This document shows, in pieces, positions 1 through 11,215 of a stretch of DNA of 64,000 bases. The notes beneath the pieces were generated by a model. It had not been told where the DNA came from and ran no database searches. It saw nothing but the letters and a program-made list of their open reading frames with translations. The first letter of the stretch is position 1. Each line of letters opens with the position of its first letter. The translations under genes were made by a program, and so were the position numbers. This stretch comes from an uncultured Clostridium sp. (lineage in GTDB: Bacteria > Bacillota > Clostridia > Clostridiales > Clostridiaceae), in the NCBI GenBank assembly GCA_934746785.1, contig CAKVFO010000002.1, forward strand, positions 1 to 64,000, written 5' to 3'.

Positions 1-85
1 TTACTCAAGTGGCTGAAGAGGCGCCCCTGCTAAGGGCGTAGGTCGGGCAACTGGCGCCCGGGTTCAAATCCCGGATCCTCCGCCA
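1..85 (+). tRNA. tRNA-Ser (GCU anticodon), 5' end cut by window
   Basis: The sequence begins inside the acceptor stem and continues with a D arm, an anticodon loop reading GCT, the long variable arm typical of class II tRNAs, a T arm containing GGTTCAAATCC, and a 3' end ATCCTCC-G-CCA at 75-85. The long variable arm plus GCT identifies serine (AGC/AGU codons). The first bases of the acceptor stem (complementary to the 3' strand) lie upstream of the window. CCA is encoded. Confidence 0.95.
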
Positions 86-115
86 AACATCTAACAAAAG
101 TTAGATGTTTTTTTT
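86..115 (+). terminator. intrinsic terminator after tRNA-Ser
   Basis: A 10-bp stem (AACATCTAAC / GTTAGATGTT) with an AAAA loop is followed by a T-run. The T-run passes directly into the left end of a dispersed repeat (see 116-272). Confidence 0.9.
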
Positions 116-272
116 ACGTATAGGAAATTTGAAATTTTTTTTAAGAACGAGTACTGATTATTACTGGCTTTCTGATATGTACGCTGGTAAAAACGTTAAA
201 AAATAATTGTAGGCCGAAAAAGAACCGAAAAGCAAAATAATTAAATAGTACCAAAATAATTAAATAGTACCA
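116..272 (+). repeat. dispersed intergenic repeat, copy A (left half)
   Basis: This stretch begins ACGTATAGGAAATT in the T-tract of the tRNA-Ser terminator. It matches 42722-42843 over most of its length, including GAGTACTGATTAT, ACTGGCTTTC, TAAAAAATAATTGTAGGCCG and AAAGAACCGAAAAGCAAAAT. It lacks the right-hand half with the TTCCTGCGC core. It ends in a 19-bp tandem duplication (233-251 and 252-270) that contains the stop codon of the minus-strand gene at 260-718. Confidence 0.8.
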
Positions 273-718
273 AATAAGTCATTAGGAATTATAATGGTAG
301 TCTTTTTTATCCATATTAATGAAGCTTTTTTTCCTATAATAATTTCTTTGACTGTTTCAGGTGTTAGTTTGAAACTATTTTGATTTCTAATGAAATAATA
401 TGTATCATTTTTTACTTCTATTGATTGTGTAGAATTTAAAATCATATTTTTACATGTTCTTAATGAATTTTTAATTGAGAGCTTAAATATAAACCTTATT
501 ATTAATAAAAAAATTGATGAAAATATTAAGGTATATATTGCTGAAGGTATATCTCTCTCTAAGATATAATCTAAAGATATAATTAAAAACAGAGCTCCGA
601 GTGTATAAAGCGTAATATTAGCAACTTTATTTTGTAATTGTTTTAAACCATCACATGATTCACCTAATAAAGTTATTTCATTGACAGAAATATCTTTATT
701 GTTAATTTTGTATTTCAA
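260..718 (-). CDS. hypothetical small membrane protein
   Basis: A 152-residue protein not recognised as a known family. It starts at a TTG (718) behind GAGGT. Two adjacent hydrophobic segments at about residues 33-52 and 56-78 are joined by a short loop, which suggests a membrane hairpin. The remaining N- and C-terminal parts are polar, and the C-terminal half (about 80-152) looks like a small folded beta domain with the pattern of a PH-like or YcxB-like module, though this is only an impression. The last codons and the stop lie inside repeat copy A, so the C-terminus may have been altered by repeat insertion. Divergent from the acetyltransferase gene at 886. Confidence 0.6.
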   Translation of the reverse strand: MKYKINNKDISVNEITLLGESCDGLKQLQNKVANITLYTLGALFLIISLDYILERDIPSAIYTLIFSSIFLLIIRFIFKLSIKNSLRTCKNMILNSTQSIEVKNDTYYFIRNQNSFKLTPETVKEIIIGKKASLIWIKKTTIIIPNDLFGTI

Positions 719-885
719 TTTAATACCTCACTTTCCAAAATAAATATAACATATATAATACATTTATGTAATTTTTTATTATTAGTATTTTTATTATAAA
801 CTTTAGTGGATTATTATAAGAATCTTTCATTTTGATTAATTTAAAAGAATATTAATATAATATAGTAATTTTTTAGGAGTAGTAA

Positions 886-1362
886 TTGATAAAAGGAAAA
901 AGAATCTATTTAAGACTTATAGAAAGATCTGATATTAATATTCTGTATAATATTTGCAATGATAATAGTGTAGCTAAGTATAATAATGTATTACCTAGGA
1001 AGAATTATTTATTTAATAATTTTCATATTATAAGGAAAGCACCTAACAAATTTTTGACTATAATTAATGAAAAAGGTGTTATAGTAGGGTTTATGGATTA
1101 TAGAAGTTATTATGATTCTATTTATACTATAGGAGTTACTATTGCAAAAAGGTTTTGGCGGAGAGGATATGGCAAAGAGAGTATAGAGACTTTAACTGAT
1201 TACTTATTTAATGAATTAAAAGTAAAACAAATAATTGTTGAAGTTATGAAGAGAAATATTAAAGCTATAGAATGTTGTAAATCTTGCGGATTTATAGGCA
1301 AAGAATCTATAGAAAAAGATGGTGAATCTATAATTAGAATGTTTCTACTAAAAAAAGAATAA
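886..1362 (+). CDS. GNAT-family N-acetyltransferase (RimJ/RimL-like)
   Basis: A 158-residue acetyl-CoA dependent acetyltransferase. The N-terminus 'GKRIYLRLIERSD' is typical of RimJ/RimL-type GNAT proteins. The acetyl-CoA loop is 'RRGYGKES' (about residues 93-100), after the beta strand 'IGVTIAKRFW', and the C-terminal 'NIKAIECCKSCGF' matches the usual NxxAxxxxxxxGF element. Full length for the family. Start is TTG at 886, with TTAGGAG 7-8 bases upstream; no ATG fits as well. Monocistronic, closed by the terminator at 1374. The acceptor substrate (ribosomal protein N-terminus, antibiotic or small molecule) cannot be told from sequence. Confidence 0.85.
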   Translation: MIKGKRIYLRLIERSDINILYNICNDNSVAKYNNVLPRKNYLFNNFHIIRKAPNKFLTIINEKGVIVGFMDYRSYYDSIYTIGVTIAKRFWRRGYGKESIETLTDYLFNELKVKQIIVEVMKRNIKAIECCKSCGFIGKESIEKDGESIIRMFLLKKE

Positions 1363-1373
1363 TTTTTCATTAA

Positions 1374-1406
1374 AAGAAAGAAGAAAAATTCTTTCTTATT
1401 TTTTTA
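1374..1406 (+). terminator. intrinsic terminator
   Basis: A 9-bp stem AAGAAAGAA / TTCTTTCTT with a 6-base loop, followed by a T-rich tract, just after the acetyltransferase gene. Confidence 0.75.
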
Positions 1407-1501
1407 TAATTAAGGTAAAGATAAATAATAGAAAAAGGAAAGGTTTTTGCTGTAGTCTATAGAATTAATTAAATAATGAATAGAAGTAGGAGATTATGTT
1501 A

Positions 1502-4500
1502 ATGGGAATAAGATTTATATATGGAAGAGCAGGAGCTGGAAAGAGCAGCTTTTGCATAGACAAGATAAGTAGAAGGGTAAAAGATGATAAGGTAAGTAAA
1601 ATAATTTATATAGTTCCTGAACAATATACGTTTCAAAGAGAAACTTTATTGTTAAGAAAAGTAGGTGAACAGGCTTTACTAAAGACAGAAGTATTAAGTT
1701 TTAAGAGAATGGCTCATAGAGTATTTGATTCATGTGGTGGAAGAGTTCATGATAGAATGAAGGATTCAGGAAGAAGTATGCTTATATATAAAATTCTTCA
1801 GAAGGATGAGGATAATTTACATTACTTTAATAGAATTTCTAAGGAGCAGGGCTTTACAGAGATAATTTCTAAAACAATAACAGAGTTTAAGAAGTATAAT
1901 GTTTTTCCTGAGAGTCTTGATGATAGTGTAGAAAATGTTGATGATAAAGATTTAAAGGATAAGTTGATGGATTTATCTTTGATTTATAGCAAGTTTAATG
2001 AAAGCATAGCTGAGAATCTTATTGATGGTGATGATGAGTTAACTTTATTAGCTGAAAAGTTAAGTTTAAAAGATCCTTATAGAGATGCTGAAATATGGAT
2101 TGATGAGTTTACAACTTTTACACCTCAGCAGATGGAAGTAATAATGGCTTTAGCAGGGCAATGTAAGGAGATTAACATAACATTGTGCATGGATGAGTTA
2201 GGCAAAGGTAAGGAAGATGAGGTTACAGATATATTTAATGTTATTAAGAGTACTGAATATAGGCTGCTTTTAATGATGAGCGAAAATAATATTGGATATC
2301 TTGAACCTATAAACTTAAATGATGGTGTTCCTTTACGTTTTAGACAGAGCAGGGAGCTTGCACATCTAGAGAAGTATTTCTTTACCTATCCTTTTAAGCT
2401 TTATAAAGAGAATATCAAGGATATGAGGTTATACAAGGCTAATAATTCTTATGATGAAATTGACGAGGTTGCTAGGGAGATTATAAGGCTTGTAAGGGAT
2501 GACGGATATAGATATAGGGATATTTCTGTGGTTTGTAGAAATATTGATGAGTATGAAAAGATAACAACTGTTATATTTAATGAATATGGAATTCCTCTTT
2601 TCTTGGATAAAAAGATTGATATTTTGAATAATCCTTTAATCATTTTGGTTTTATCTGCTTTAGAGATATATCTTAGAGGATGGTCTTATGAAACTGTATT
2701 TAAGTATTTAAAGAGTGGATTGACAGGAATTAGTAGAGATGAAATTGATATATTAGAGAATTATGTTTTAGCTAAGGGAATTAAAGGCTATAAATGGATA
2801 GGAGAACTTTCGATAGAGGCAGAGGATGAAGTTATTGTTTCTATAATGGAGAAGGTTAGAGAACCTTTAATGACTTTACATAAGAAGATATTAAAGAAAG
2901 ATGTAAGGGGGATTTGTACTGCTATTTATGAATTTCTAGTAGATATTAATGTATTTGACAGGATTGATGAATGGGTTAAGAAGTTTGAAGAAGAGGGACT
3001 TCAAAGTAAGGTAAAGGAATATGAACAGGTAAGTGAAGTTGTTCTTGATATTTTAAACCAGGCTGTTGAGGTTATGGGGGAAGAAAAACTTGATATAGAT
3101 GAGTTTTATAAAATTTTAATTTCGGGCTTTCAAAGTAAAGAGATTGGAGTTATTCCAGCAGCATTAGATCAAGTTAATGTAGGTGATATAGCTAGAATAA
3201 AAGGGAGAGATGTTAAGGCTTTATTTGTTGTAGGTGTTAATGATGGTGTGCTTCCATCGGCAAGTAAGGATGAAGGTATTCTTTCTGATAGGGATAGAGA
3301 TATTTTGAAGGACATAGGCGTAGAGTTATCTTCTAGTACTAAATCAAAGGTATTTGAAGAGCAGTTTATGGTTTATACGGCTTTAACTTTAGGGAGTAAT
3401 TTTATAATGGTTAGTTATCCAATGGCTGATTTTGAAGGGAAGTCTTTAAGACCTTCTATTGTTATTCCAAGACTTAAGAGAATTTTCCCAAGACTTGTAG
3501 AAGAAAGTGATATTTATAATGTTAGAAATAGAAATGATAGGTTTTCTGATGTAGTTGCTCCTATTCCTACTTTTAATAAGCTTATATTAGCTTTAAGAAA
3601 GAGTTATGAGAAAGAGGATATTGAAGAGTATTGGGAAGATGTATTCTCATGGTATAAGGAAAGAGAAGAGTTTAATAATAGATCAGGCCATATATTTGCT
3701 GGTTTAAATTATAGTAATACTGGTGATGAAATTGGAAGGGAAAAGATTAAGAAGCTTTATAGTACTGATAGTGGAAGGCTTTTATTTAGTGTTTCAAGGC
3801 TTGAAAAGTATGCTGAATGTCCTTTTGCTTACTTTGTTCAATATGGACTTAAGGCTAAAGATAGGAAGATTTATGAGTTTACAGCACCAGATTTAGGGTC
3901 TTTTATGCATGGAATTTTAGATGATTTCACTAAGAAGGTTAAGAATGAAAAGATTGCTTGGTCAGAGTTAACAGCAGATAGATGCAGACAGATTGTAAGT
4001 GAACTTGTTGAGATTAAATTAAAAGAAGAAAGTGATTCTATTTTAAATAGTAGTAAGAAGTATAGATATTTTACTGATAGATTTAAAAGAGTTATTACCA
4101 AGTCTGTATCTGTAATTTCTGAACAGATGAGAAAAGGTCAATTTGAGATATTCAGTAATGAGTTTGATTTTGGAGATTATAAGAATGGTTCTCCTATAAA
4201 GTTGGAGCTTCCATCAGGTGAAGATGTTTATTTGACTGGTAGAATTGATAGAATCGATACTCTTGAGATGGATGGAAATACTTATGTAAGGGTTATTGAT
4301 TATAAATCTGGATCTAAAAAGTTTGATTTAAATGAATTGTATTATGGATTGCAGATTCAGCTTTTAGTTTATCTTGATGCTGTTCTTAGAAATTCTAAGT
4401 ATATACTTCATACTCAGGCTATGCCAGGGGCTATTTTGTATTTCAAAATAGATGATCCAATAATAAAGAGTAAAACTGAACTTGAAGATGAAGAGATAAG

Positions 4501-4924
4501 AAAGGAAGTTTTACAAAAACTAAAGATGAATGGATTGTTACTTAAGGATGCAGAGCTTGTAAGGGCTATGGATAATGATATGGAGACTTATTCACTAATT
4601 ATTCCTGCTACTTTTAAGAAGGATGGAGATTTTTCTTCTAATAGCTCTGTTGTTACTGAAGAGCAGTTTGATATTTTAAGGGAATATGTTAATAGCAAAA
4701 TGATTGAGCTTTGTGAAGATATGCTTAGTGGAAAGATTAAGATAGAGCCTTGTAAGAATCAGACAACGGCTTATTGTGAGTATTGTGATTACGCTTCAAT
4801 TTGTCAGTTTGATACTAGTATAAAGGATAATAAGTATAAGCTTGTTGTTAAGAGAGATGAAAAGGAACTTTGGAATAGGATGGAGAAGGTTGTGAAGGGA
4901 GGAACTGATGATGGGCGAAACTAG
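1502..4924 (+). CDS. addB: ATP-dependent helicase/deoxyribonuclease subunit B (AddB)
   Basis: AddB is the partner of AddA in the firmicute AddAB helicase-nuclease, which resects double-strand DNA ends for RecA loading. The protein is about 1140 residues, the usual length. It opens with a Walker A motif '[11 protein letters not shown]', has the degenerate helicase-like core, and ends with a RecB-type nuclease domain ('[12 protein letters not shown]') framed by the Fe-S cluster cysteines: 'YAECPF' before it and '[11 protein letters not shown]' after it. ATG 1496 is only 3 bases from AGGAG. ATG 1502, 9 bases from it, gives the usual '[11 protein letters not shown]' N-terminus, so 1502 is preferred. 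Its end overlaps addA, which indicates translational coupling. Confidence 0.97.
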   Translation: MGIRFIYGRAGAGKSSFCIDKISRRVKDDKVSKIIYIVPEQYTFQRETLLLRKVGEQALLKTEVLSFKRMAHRVFDSCGGRVHDRMKDSGRSMLIYKILQKDEDNLHYFNRISKEQGFTEIISKTITEFKKYNVFPESLDDSVENVDDKDLKDKLMDLSLIYSKFNESIAENLIDGDDELTLLAEKLSLKDPYRDAEIWIDEFTTFTPQQMEVIMALAGQCKEINITLCMDELGKGKEDEVTDIFNVIKSTEYRLLLMMSENNIGYLEPINLNDGVPLRFRQSRELAHLEKYFFTYPFKLYKENIKDMRLYKANNSYDEIDEVAREIIRLVRDDGYRYRDISVVCRNIDEYEKITTVIFNEYGIPLFLDKKIDILNNPLIILVLSALEIYLRGWSYETVFKYLKSGLTGISRDEIDILENYVLAKGIKGYKWIGELSIEAEDEVIVSIMEKVREPLMTLHKKILKKDVRGICTAIYEFLVDINVFDRIDEWVKKFEEEGLQSKVKEYEQVSEVVLDILNQAVEVMGEEKLDIDEFYKILISGFQSKEIGVIPAALDQVNVGDIARIKGRDVKALFVVGVNDGVLPSASKDEGILSDRDRDILKDIGVELSSSTKSKVFEEQFMVYTALTLGSNFIMVSYPMADFEGKSLRPSIVIPRLKRIFPRLVEESDIYNVRNRNDRFSDVVAPIPTFNKLILALRKSYEKEDIEEYWEDVFSWYKEREEFNNRSGHIFAGLNYSNTGDEIGREKIKKLYSTDSGRLLFSVSRLEKYAECPFAYFVQYGLKAKDRKIYEFTAPDLGSFMHGILDDFTKKVKNEKIAWSELTADRCRQIVSELVEIKLKEESDSILNSSKKYRYFTDRFKRVITKSVSVISEQMRKGQFEIFSNEFDFGDYKNGSPIKLELPSGEDVYLTGRIDRIDTLEMDGNTYVRVIDYKSGSKKFDLNELYYGLQIQLLVYLDAVLRNSKYILHTQAMPGAILYFKIDDPIIKSKTELEDEEIRKEVLQKLKMNGLLLKDAELVRAMDNDMETYSLIIPATFKKDGDFSSNSSVVTEEQFDILREYVNSKMIELCEDMLSGKIKIEPCKNQTTAYCEYCDYASICQFDTSIKDNKYKLVVKRDEKELWNRMEKVVKGGTDDGRN

Positions 4925-7900
4925 ATGGACAGAAGAACAGAAAGCTGCTATTGAGACTAGAAAGTGTAATCTTCTTATAGCTGCTGCTGCTGGTTCTGGT
5001 AAGACGGCTGTATTAGTTGAGAGAATTATAAGAATTATAACTAATGAGGAGAATCCAGTTGATATAGATAGATTGTTAGTTGTTACTTTTACAAGTGCAG
5101 CAGCTGCTGAAATGAGAGAGAGAATAGCAGCTGCTATAACTAAGGGATTAGAGAGTAATCCTAATTCAAAAAATCTTCAAAAACAGCTTACTTTATTGAG
5201 CAGGGCTAATATAACTACTATGCATTCTTTTTGTTTAGATGTTATAAAAAATAATTTTCATATTATTGATTTAGATCCGGGCTTTAGAATTTTAGATGAA
5301 ACTGAAGGAACGTTACTTAAGGCTGAGGTTCTTGAGGAATTGTTTGAAGATAAGTATGAGGCAGAAGATGAGATGTTCTTAGACTTAATTGATGCTTATA
5401 GTGATTCTAGAAGTGATGAAAAGTTAAAGGATATTGTTTTAGATTTATATAGATTTTCTATGAGTGGACCATGGCCTGAAAAGTGGCTCAGAGAGAAGTC
5501 TGAAGAATTTAATATATCAACTAAGGAAGAACTTATTAAAAGCAGCTGGGTTCAAGTTTTGATGGAAAGCTTGGATTTACAGATTGATGGGCTTATAAAT
5601 ATGCTTGATAAAGCTATTTATTTAAGCAGCAATACTGGTGGATTAGAGCCTTATTTAGAAAACTTAGAATTAGATATGTCTTCGTTAGTAAACATAAAAG
5701 AAGCTATAGGAAAAGATTTAGATGAGACTTATAAATTTTTAGTATCTATGAGTTTTTCTAAGTTAAAGACTGTTAGAAAGAATAATGTTGAAGATCCGGA
5801 GGCTCAACAAAGAGTAAAGGATATACGTGATAGTATTAAGAAATCTATTGGAAAGCTTAAGGAAGATATATTCTCTATGTCTCCTGATGATATGCTGATA
5901 TCTATTAAGGAATCTTATCCTTATATGAAGGTTTTAACTGAGTTAGTTATTGAATTTGAAGATAGATTTGCTAAGGCTAAAAAGAAGAAAAGTGCTTTAG
6001 ATTTTAATGACTTAGAGCATTTATGTTTAAAGATATTAACTAGTAAGGAAGCTAATGTTGCTGATAATTATAAGGAATATTTTGATGAGGTATTAGTTGA
6101 TGAATATCAGGATTCTAATAACGTTCAAGAGGCTATTATTGACTTGGTTTCAAGAAAGTATAGTGATAATCCTAATGTATTCATGGTTGGGGATGTTAAG
6201 CAGAGTATTTATAGATTTAGACAGGCAAAACCTGAGTTATTTTTAGATAAATATAATACGTATTCCATTGATGAAGGTAAGAATAGAAAAATTCAGCTTT
6301 ATAAGAACTTTAGAAGTAGGTTAGAGGTTATAAATGGTGTTAACTATATCTTTAAACAGCTTATGTCTAAGGTTGTTGGTGAACTTGAATATACGGATGA
6401 AGAGGCTTTAAATTTAGGTGCTAATTATAAGGATGTAAATGATGAAGAGTCTATAACAGGCGGAGATTTAGAACTTCATGTGTTAGATAAGTCAGGAGTA
6501 TCTGAGGAAGAGACTCAAGAAAATGATACTGATGAAGAGGAAGAAGATATAGGAGCTATTAACTTAGAGGCTAGAATTGTTGCCAATAGAATAAAGGAAC
6601 TTTTATCTGAGAAGGATGGAAAGAGATTTAAGGTTCTTGATAAGCAGACTGGCGAATATAGACCAGTTAAGTATCAGGATATTGTAATCTTGCTTAGAGC
6701 AACTAAGAACTGGGCTGAGGTTTTCTTAGATGAACTTGGAGCTGAAGGAATTCCGGCTTATGCTGATACTGGCTCAGGGTATTTTGACTCTATTGAAATA
6801 AGAACAGTTATGTCATTGTTAAAGGTAATTGATAACCCAATGCAGGATGTGCCTTTGATAGCTTTATTAAGATCCCCTATAATGAGTTTTTCAGCTGAGG
6901 AATTAGGTGATATAAGGCTATTTAATAAGGATAATTATTTTTATGAAAATATTATGGAAATAGCTGAAGGTGAATATGAAAATAATATTTTAAAGGATAA
7001 GTGTTCTAAATTTTTAGTTAAGCTTGAGGAATGGAGGAAGAAGGCTATTTATACTCCTATAGATGAGTTTATATGGTATTTATACATGGATACAGCTTAT
7101 TATGGATATGTTGGTGCCATGCCTAATGGTGTATTGAGACAGGCGAACTTAAGAGTATTATTTCAAAGAGCTAAACAATATGAACAAACTAGTTTTAAAG
7201 GTTTATTTAACTTTATCAATTTTATTAACAAGTTAAGAAAGTCTTCTGGAGATATGGGAAGTGCAAAGATACTTGGTGAAAATGAAGATGTTGTTAGAAT
7301 TATGAGTATCCATAAAAGTAAGGGTCTTGAGTTCCCAGTTGTATTTTTAGCTGGTGCAGGAAAGCAGTTTAACTTAATGGATTTAAATAAGAGTATTTTA
7401 TATCATGAAGAATTGGGATTTGGACCAGATTTAGTGGATTTAGATAGAAGAATAAGTTATAGTACTCTTCCAAAGGAATCTATTAAACAGCGTATAAAGT
7501 TAGAAACATTATCTGAAGAAATGAGAATTTTATATGTTGCATTTACTAGAGCTAAAGAGAAGTTAATTATAACTGGAGCTGTTTCGAATTTAGAGAAATG
7601 GGCTAATAAATGTTGTTCAGCAGCTGCATTAGATAAGGAGATAATTCCATCATCAGAAGTGCTTAAAGGAAAGTCATATTTAGATTGGATTGGTATGGCT
7701 GTGTGTAAACATAGAGATGGAGATGAATTAAGAAATATTGTTGGAGCTGTGGATATTCCTATAAAAACAGATTTGTCCACATGGAAGACAAATATCTGGA
7801 CAAAATATCAGTTAATTGTGGATAAAAATATTGAAGCTGTGGATAAGAATTCAGATTCTCTTATAGACTCAGAAATTAAAGCTGTAGATAAAGAAATTCA

Positions 7901-8606
7901 AAGAAGATTAGGATTTAAGTATAAGTTTGCAGCTACAACTAATATGAAGAGTAACTTCTCTGTCTCTGATTTGAAAAAGAAGAATTATGAAGAGATTGAA
8001 GATGAATTATCAGAGAATTTATTTAAAGAAAAAATAGAAATAAAGCCTAAGTTTCTACAAGAAGAGAAAGGTCTTACTTCAGCAGAAAGAGGAACTGCTA
8101 TGCATTTTGTTATGCAAAAGTTAGATTTTTCTAGAGTTGATGATATAGATCAAATTAAAGAACAGTTAAAAGAACTTGTTGATGATGAACTTCTTAGTAA
8201 AGAGGAATTTAAAGCAATAAAAGTAAATAAAATATTCAATTTTTTTAAAAGTAATTTAGGAAAGAGGTTATTAAATGCTTATAATAATGGAAATAAGGTA
8301 TATAAAGAGTTACCTTTCTTTACTGAAATAAGTCCATTAGATGTTGATGATACCTTACCTGAAAATGTAAAAGATGAAAAAGTAAGACTTCAAGGGGTAA
8401 TTGATTGTTTCTTTTATGAAGGTGATGATATTGTGTTAATAGATTATAAAACAGATTATGTGGAAGAAGGCAATGAAGAAGAAATGATAAACAAATATAC
8501 TGTGCAAATAAACTATTATAAGTCAGCATTAAAGAAGATTACAGGAAAAGAAGTTAATGAAAGTTATTTATATTTATTTTATCTTGATAAAGAAATTGCT
8601 ATTTAA
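4911..8606 (+). CDS. addA: ATP-dependent helicase/nuclease subunit A (AddA)
   Basis: UvrD-like superfamily 1 helicase plus RecB nuclease, the motor and 3'-strand nuclease of AddAB. Visible motifs: Q motif 'WTEEQKAAI', Walker A '[16 protein letters not shown]', motif Ia 'FTSAAAAEM', motif II 'VDEYQDSN', motif III '[14 protein letters not shown]', motif V '[17 protein letters not shown]', motif VI '[11 protein letters not shown]', and the C-terminal nuclease triad around '[10 protein letters not shown]' and 'VLIDYKTDY'. About 1231 residues, normal length. ATGs at 4908 and 4911 both follow GGAGG (4898-4902); the second has better spacing. It overlaps the 3' end of addB. A terminator follows at 8611. 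Confidence 0.97.
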   Translation: MGETRWTEEQKAAIETRKCNLLIAAAAGSGKTAVLVERIIRIITNEENPVDIDRLLVVTFTSAAAAEMRERIAAAITKGLESNPNSKNLQKQLTLLSRANITTMHSFCLDVIKNNFHIIDLDPGFRILDETEGTLLKAEVLEELFEDKYEAEDEMFLDLIDAYSDSRSDEKLKDIVLDLYRFSMSGPWPEKWLREKSEEFNISTKEELIKSSWVQVLMESLDLQIDGLINMLDKAIYLSSNTGGLEPYLENLELDMSSLVNIKEAIGKDLDETYKFLVSMSFSKLKTVRKNNVEDPEAQQRVKDIRDSIKKSIGKLKEDIFSMSPDDMLISIKESYPYMKVLTELVIEFEDRFAKAKKKKSALDFNDLEHLCLKILTSKEANVADNYKEYFDEVLVDEYQDSNNVQEAIIDLVSRKYSDNPNVFMVGDVKQSIYRFRQAKPELFLDKYNTYSIDEGKNRKIQLYKNFRSRLEVINGVNYIFKQLMSKVVGELEYTDEEALNLGANYKDVNDEESITGGDLELHVLDKSGVSEEETQENDTDEEEEDIGAINLEARIVANRIKELLSEKDGKRFKVLDKQTGEYRPVKYQDIVILLRATKNWAEVFLDELGAEGIPAYADTGSGYFDSIEIRTVMSLLKVIDNPMQDVPLIALLRSPIMSFSAEELGDIRLFNKDNYFYENIMEIAEGEYENNILKDKCSKFLVKLEEWRKKAIYTPIDEFIWYLYMDTAYYGYVGAMPNGVLRQANLRVLFQRAKQYEQTSFKGLFNFINFINKLRKSSGDMGSAKILGENEDVVRIMSIHKSKGLEFPVVFLAGAGKQFNLMDLNKSILYHEELGFGPDLVDLDRRISYSTLPKESIKQRIKLETLSEEMRILYVAFTRAKEKLIITGAVSNLEKWANKCCSAAALDKEIIPSSEVLKGKSYLDWIGMAVCKHRDGDELRNIVGAVDIPIKTDLSTWKTNIWTKYQLIVDKNIEAVDKNSDSLIDSEIKAVDKEIQRRLGFKYKFAATTNMKSNFSVSDLKKKNYEEIEDELSENLFKEKIEIKPKFLQEEKGLTSAERGTAMHFVMQKLDFSRVDDIDQIKEQLKELVDDELLSKEEFKAIKVNKIFNFFKSNLGKRLLNAYNNGNKVYKELPFFTEISPLDVDDTLPENVKDEKVRLQGVIDCFFYEGDDIVLIDYKTDYVEEGNEEEMINKYTVQINYYKSALKKITGKEVNESYLYLFYLDKEIAI

Positions 8607-8610
8607 TAAA

Positions 8611-8641
8611 AAGTGCCAGCTATAAATTAGCTGGCATTTTG
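8611..8641 (+). terminator. intrinsic terminator between convergent addA and cca
   Basis: The strong stem TGCCAGCTA / TAGCTGGCA is flanked by A-runs and T-runs, so it can work in both directions for the convergent addA and cca genes. Confidence 0.9.
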
Positions 8642-8644
8642 ATT

Positions 8645-9847
8645 TTAAGACTCTAAAGAGTTTTGTATATAGTTTTTTGCACATGTAATAAGGGAAGCAT
8701 AGTCGTTATCAATCGTTTCGTTAATAACTTCATTAAGAAGATGATTAAGTAGTTCACCTAAAATTTTTCCTGGGGTAATATCTAATTCTTTAATTAAGTC
8801 ATTACCTTTTATAGCTAAGTCTTTTATATATAATACTTCATTAGAATCTAATATTTCTTTAACTAAATTTGTGATGTCTGGAACTGATTTAGAATTTATA
8901 GATTCATAAATATTGATTAAGTCAAAAATATTATCTTTACCAACTTTTATAATTAGTCTTTTACAATCAGCTTTAGAATCTGGAGATTTAATATCTTTAA
9001 AGGATGAAGTTAGTGATATAACCTTATTCATAGTATTTTTATCAAATGTTAAATCTCTCATTATACTTTCAACTAGTGATGGCTCTAAGTTTAAAAATAT
9101 AAAGGCTAATCTGCTAGATATATTTGGATTAACTTTATCTATAGAGTTATCTAAATTTAAATTATAAGGTAGTATTTCTTTTAGTAGTTTAGATTCTTCA
9201 AGCTTTATCATACCTGAAAAGGCATTATTACTTAATAGAGTTTTAGATAATTCTACTCTTATACGTTCTTTGCTTATATTTTGAATGGAAGATGAATTTA
9301 CTTTTATTGCTGCAAAAGTTTTTTCATCAATATTAAAGTTTAATTGAGCACTGAATCTTATAGCTCTAAGCATTCTTAAGGCATCTTCTTTAAATCTTTT
9401 ATCAGGATTACCAACACACTTTATTAACTTTCTGTTTAAATCTGTATTTCCTGAGAAATAATCTAATAATCCTTTTCTATCATTATAAGCAAATGCATTT
9501 ATTGTAAAGTCGCGTCTTGCTAAATCTTCTTTTATATCTGATATAAAGGTAACACTATCTGGTTTTCTATTATCAGAGTATGTGCCTTCAGTTCTATATG
9601 TAGTAACTTCATAAGGGTTTTTATCTATTAAAACAGTTATTGTTCCGTGTTCAATTCCTGTAGGAATAGTCTTTTTAAAAAGTTTTTCTGTTATTTCAGG
9701 AGGAGCTGAAGTTGCTATATCATAATCCATAGGAGTTCTATTTAAAAGAATATCTCTTATACATCCTCCTACCATAAAAGCTTCATAACCATTCTTATAA
9801 AATGTATCAATTATATATTTAACGTCTTTAGGAATTGAAATAAGCAT
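8645..9847 (-). CDS. cca: CCA tRNA nucleotidyltransferase
   Basis: Class II tRNA nucleotidyltransferase / poly(A) polymerase family, which adds or repairs the 3' CCA of tRNAs. The N-terminal catalytic head shows 'FMVGGCIRDILLNR' and the metal-binding 'DYDIAT', then 'TYRTEGTYSDNRKPD' and 'DLARRDFTINAFAYN' (the RRDFTxNA motif), with the ribose- and nucleotide-selecting 'EDALRMLRAIRFSAQL' near residue 165. The rest is the helical neck/body/tail. An in-frame ATG at 9862 lies inside the ribosome site itself; ATG 9847, 7 bases after GGAGG, is the true start. About 400 residues. It may be a CCA-adding or A-adding specialist, although a single complete enzyme is usual in clostridia. Confidence 0.93.
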   Translation of the reverse strand: MLISIPKDVKYIIDTFYKNGYEAFMVGGCIRDILLNRTPMDYDIATSAPPEITEKLFKKTIPTGIEHGTITVLIDKNPYEVTTYRTEGTYSDNRKPDSVTFISDIKEDLARRDFTINAFAYNDRKGLLDYFSGNTDLNRKLIKCVGNPDKRFKEDALRMLRAIRFSAQLNFNIDEKTFAAIKVNSSSIQNISKERIRVELSKTLLSNNAFSGMIKLEESKLLKEILPYNLNLDNSIDKVNPNISSRLAFIFLNLEPSLVESIMRDLTFDKNTMNKVISLTSSFKDIKSPDSKADCKRLIIKVGKDNIFDLINIYESINSKSVPDITNLVKEILDSNEVLYIKDLAIKGNDLIKELDITPGKILGELLNHLLNEVINETIDNDYASLITCAKNYIQNSLES

Positions 9848-9916
9848 AATAATTACCTCCATAAAAAATTAGTCTTAATAAATATTATAGAATATTTATT
9901 AAGACTAGTTAAGAAT

Positions 9917-11071
9917 TTATTGGATAATAACCTTACTATCTCTAGGAACATTATCATAAATCCATTTAGAATCATTTTCTCTAAGACGAATACATCCATG
10001 TGAAGCAGGCTTTCCAAGGGTATAATCTACAATGTTAGTTTCTGTTTCATCCATTGGTAATGAGTGAAATAGATAATCACCATAAAATTGAACCCAGTAC
10101 CGTCCACCTTGTTTATATGAATTAGAAAAGAACCATTTTCCTCTTTCTTTAATTGTATAAACACCTGTAGGAGTTTCTTCATTAATTATACCAGATGAAC
10201 AGGTGAAACTTTTTATGAGTTTCCATGAGTTTTTAGAACCCTTATATATATTAGTTTTTTGATTTTTTAAATCTACATGCAGCAAGTATTTAGTATTACT
10301 TGATATGGACTGTTCATTTATATTTGAAGTATTAATCTTTAAATTTACATTATTTAATGATACTTGTGTACTATCATTATTATAAGAAAAATCAGCTTCA
10401 TAAACTTTGATTTCTTCAATCTTAGAAATTATATTCTCATTATCGCCTACAATGTAATTTACACTGTCTAATAAATCAAGAGCTTCAGCATAACATTCAC
10501 TATCACAGAGTTTAGTCGCTTCTGATAAAATGTCTTTAACTATGTTTTCTTTACATTTTTTTATATATTCAATTGAACTAGCATAGTTTTCATTAGAAGA
10601 TTTTATATTAGAAAATACATCATATGCTTGAATATATTTTTTGCAATTAAATAGATAAACTCCATTATCATAATTACTGTCTGATTCAGAAAGTAAGTTA
10701 TTATCTATATCAACGTAGTTAGAATAGCGTTTTATTTCATTAATTATATTTATAGTTGATTGTTCGGTTATATTTTCGCTGTTTGAAGATAGTTCTTCAA
10801 GTTTACTATTGAAAAAGCTTGTTAAATCTTTTTTTAAGTATAGGGACTTAAACGGATTAAAATTATTATTATTTATTAAGAGAATGTTTGCACTGGAAAA
10901 ATTATATTCATTAAAGTTAGTTCTAAAATTTTTCATTAAAACTTTATAACTGTAGAATTCAAACATAACTAAAAAAATTATAGCTAGAAATATAATTTTC
11001 AATGCTAATGAAAAATAAGACTTACGTATATTTTTTTTTTGGTAAAAAGTAAGTGCATAATTTTTTACCAT
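9917..11071 (-). CDS. membrane-anchored L,D-transpeptidase (YkuD domain)
   Basis: Peptidoglycan cross-linking (3-3) or protein-anchoring enzyme family. The protein has a short basic N-terminus, one transmembrane anchor (about residues 18-42), a long extracellular helical region (about 45-200, with tetratricopeptide-like helices 'GVYLFNCKKYIQAYDVFSNI'), and a C-terminal YkuD domain beginning near 'KYLLHVDLKNQKTNIYKG'. The catalytic motif 'HGCIR' (Cys near residue 360) and upstream 'LFHSLPMDE' are intact. The longer reading frame starts at 11095, but that ATG precedes the AGGAGG site; ATG 11071 is correctly spaced. Monocistronic. Substrate inferred from family only. Confidence 0.9.
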   Translation of the reverse strand: MVKNYALTFYQKKNIRKSYFSLALKIIFLAIIFLVMFEFYSYKVLMKNFRTNFNEYNFSSANILLINNNNFNPFKSLYLKKDLTSFFNSKLEELSSNSENITEQSTINIINEIKRYSNYVDIDNNLLSESDSNYDNGVYLFNCKKYIQAYDVFSNIKSSNENYASSIEYIKKCKENIVKDILSEATKLCDSECYAEALDLLDSVNYIVGDNENIISKIEEIKVYEADFSYNNDSTQVSLNNVNLKINTSNINEQSISSNTKYLLHVDLKNQKTNIYKGSKNSWKLIKSFTCSSGIINEETPTGVYTIKERGKWFFSNSYKQGGRYWVQFYGDYLFHSLPMDETETNIVDYTLGKPASHGCIRLRENDSKWIYDNVPRDSKVIIQ

Positions 11072-11215
11072 GATAATACCTCCTATACAATACAATATAC
11101 ATATAATATTACCAATTTTGCTAAATGCTAAACAGATAAGTCATGATTTATATTGAATTTGATAATATTTAAAGAGTAAAATATATATTAGATAAAGTTT
11201 GTTAGGGGGTTAGGT

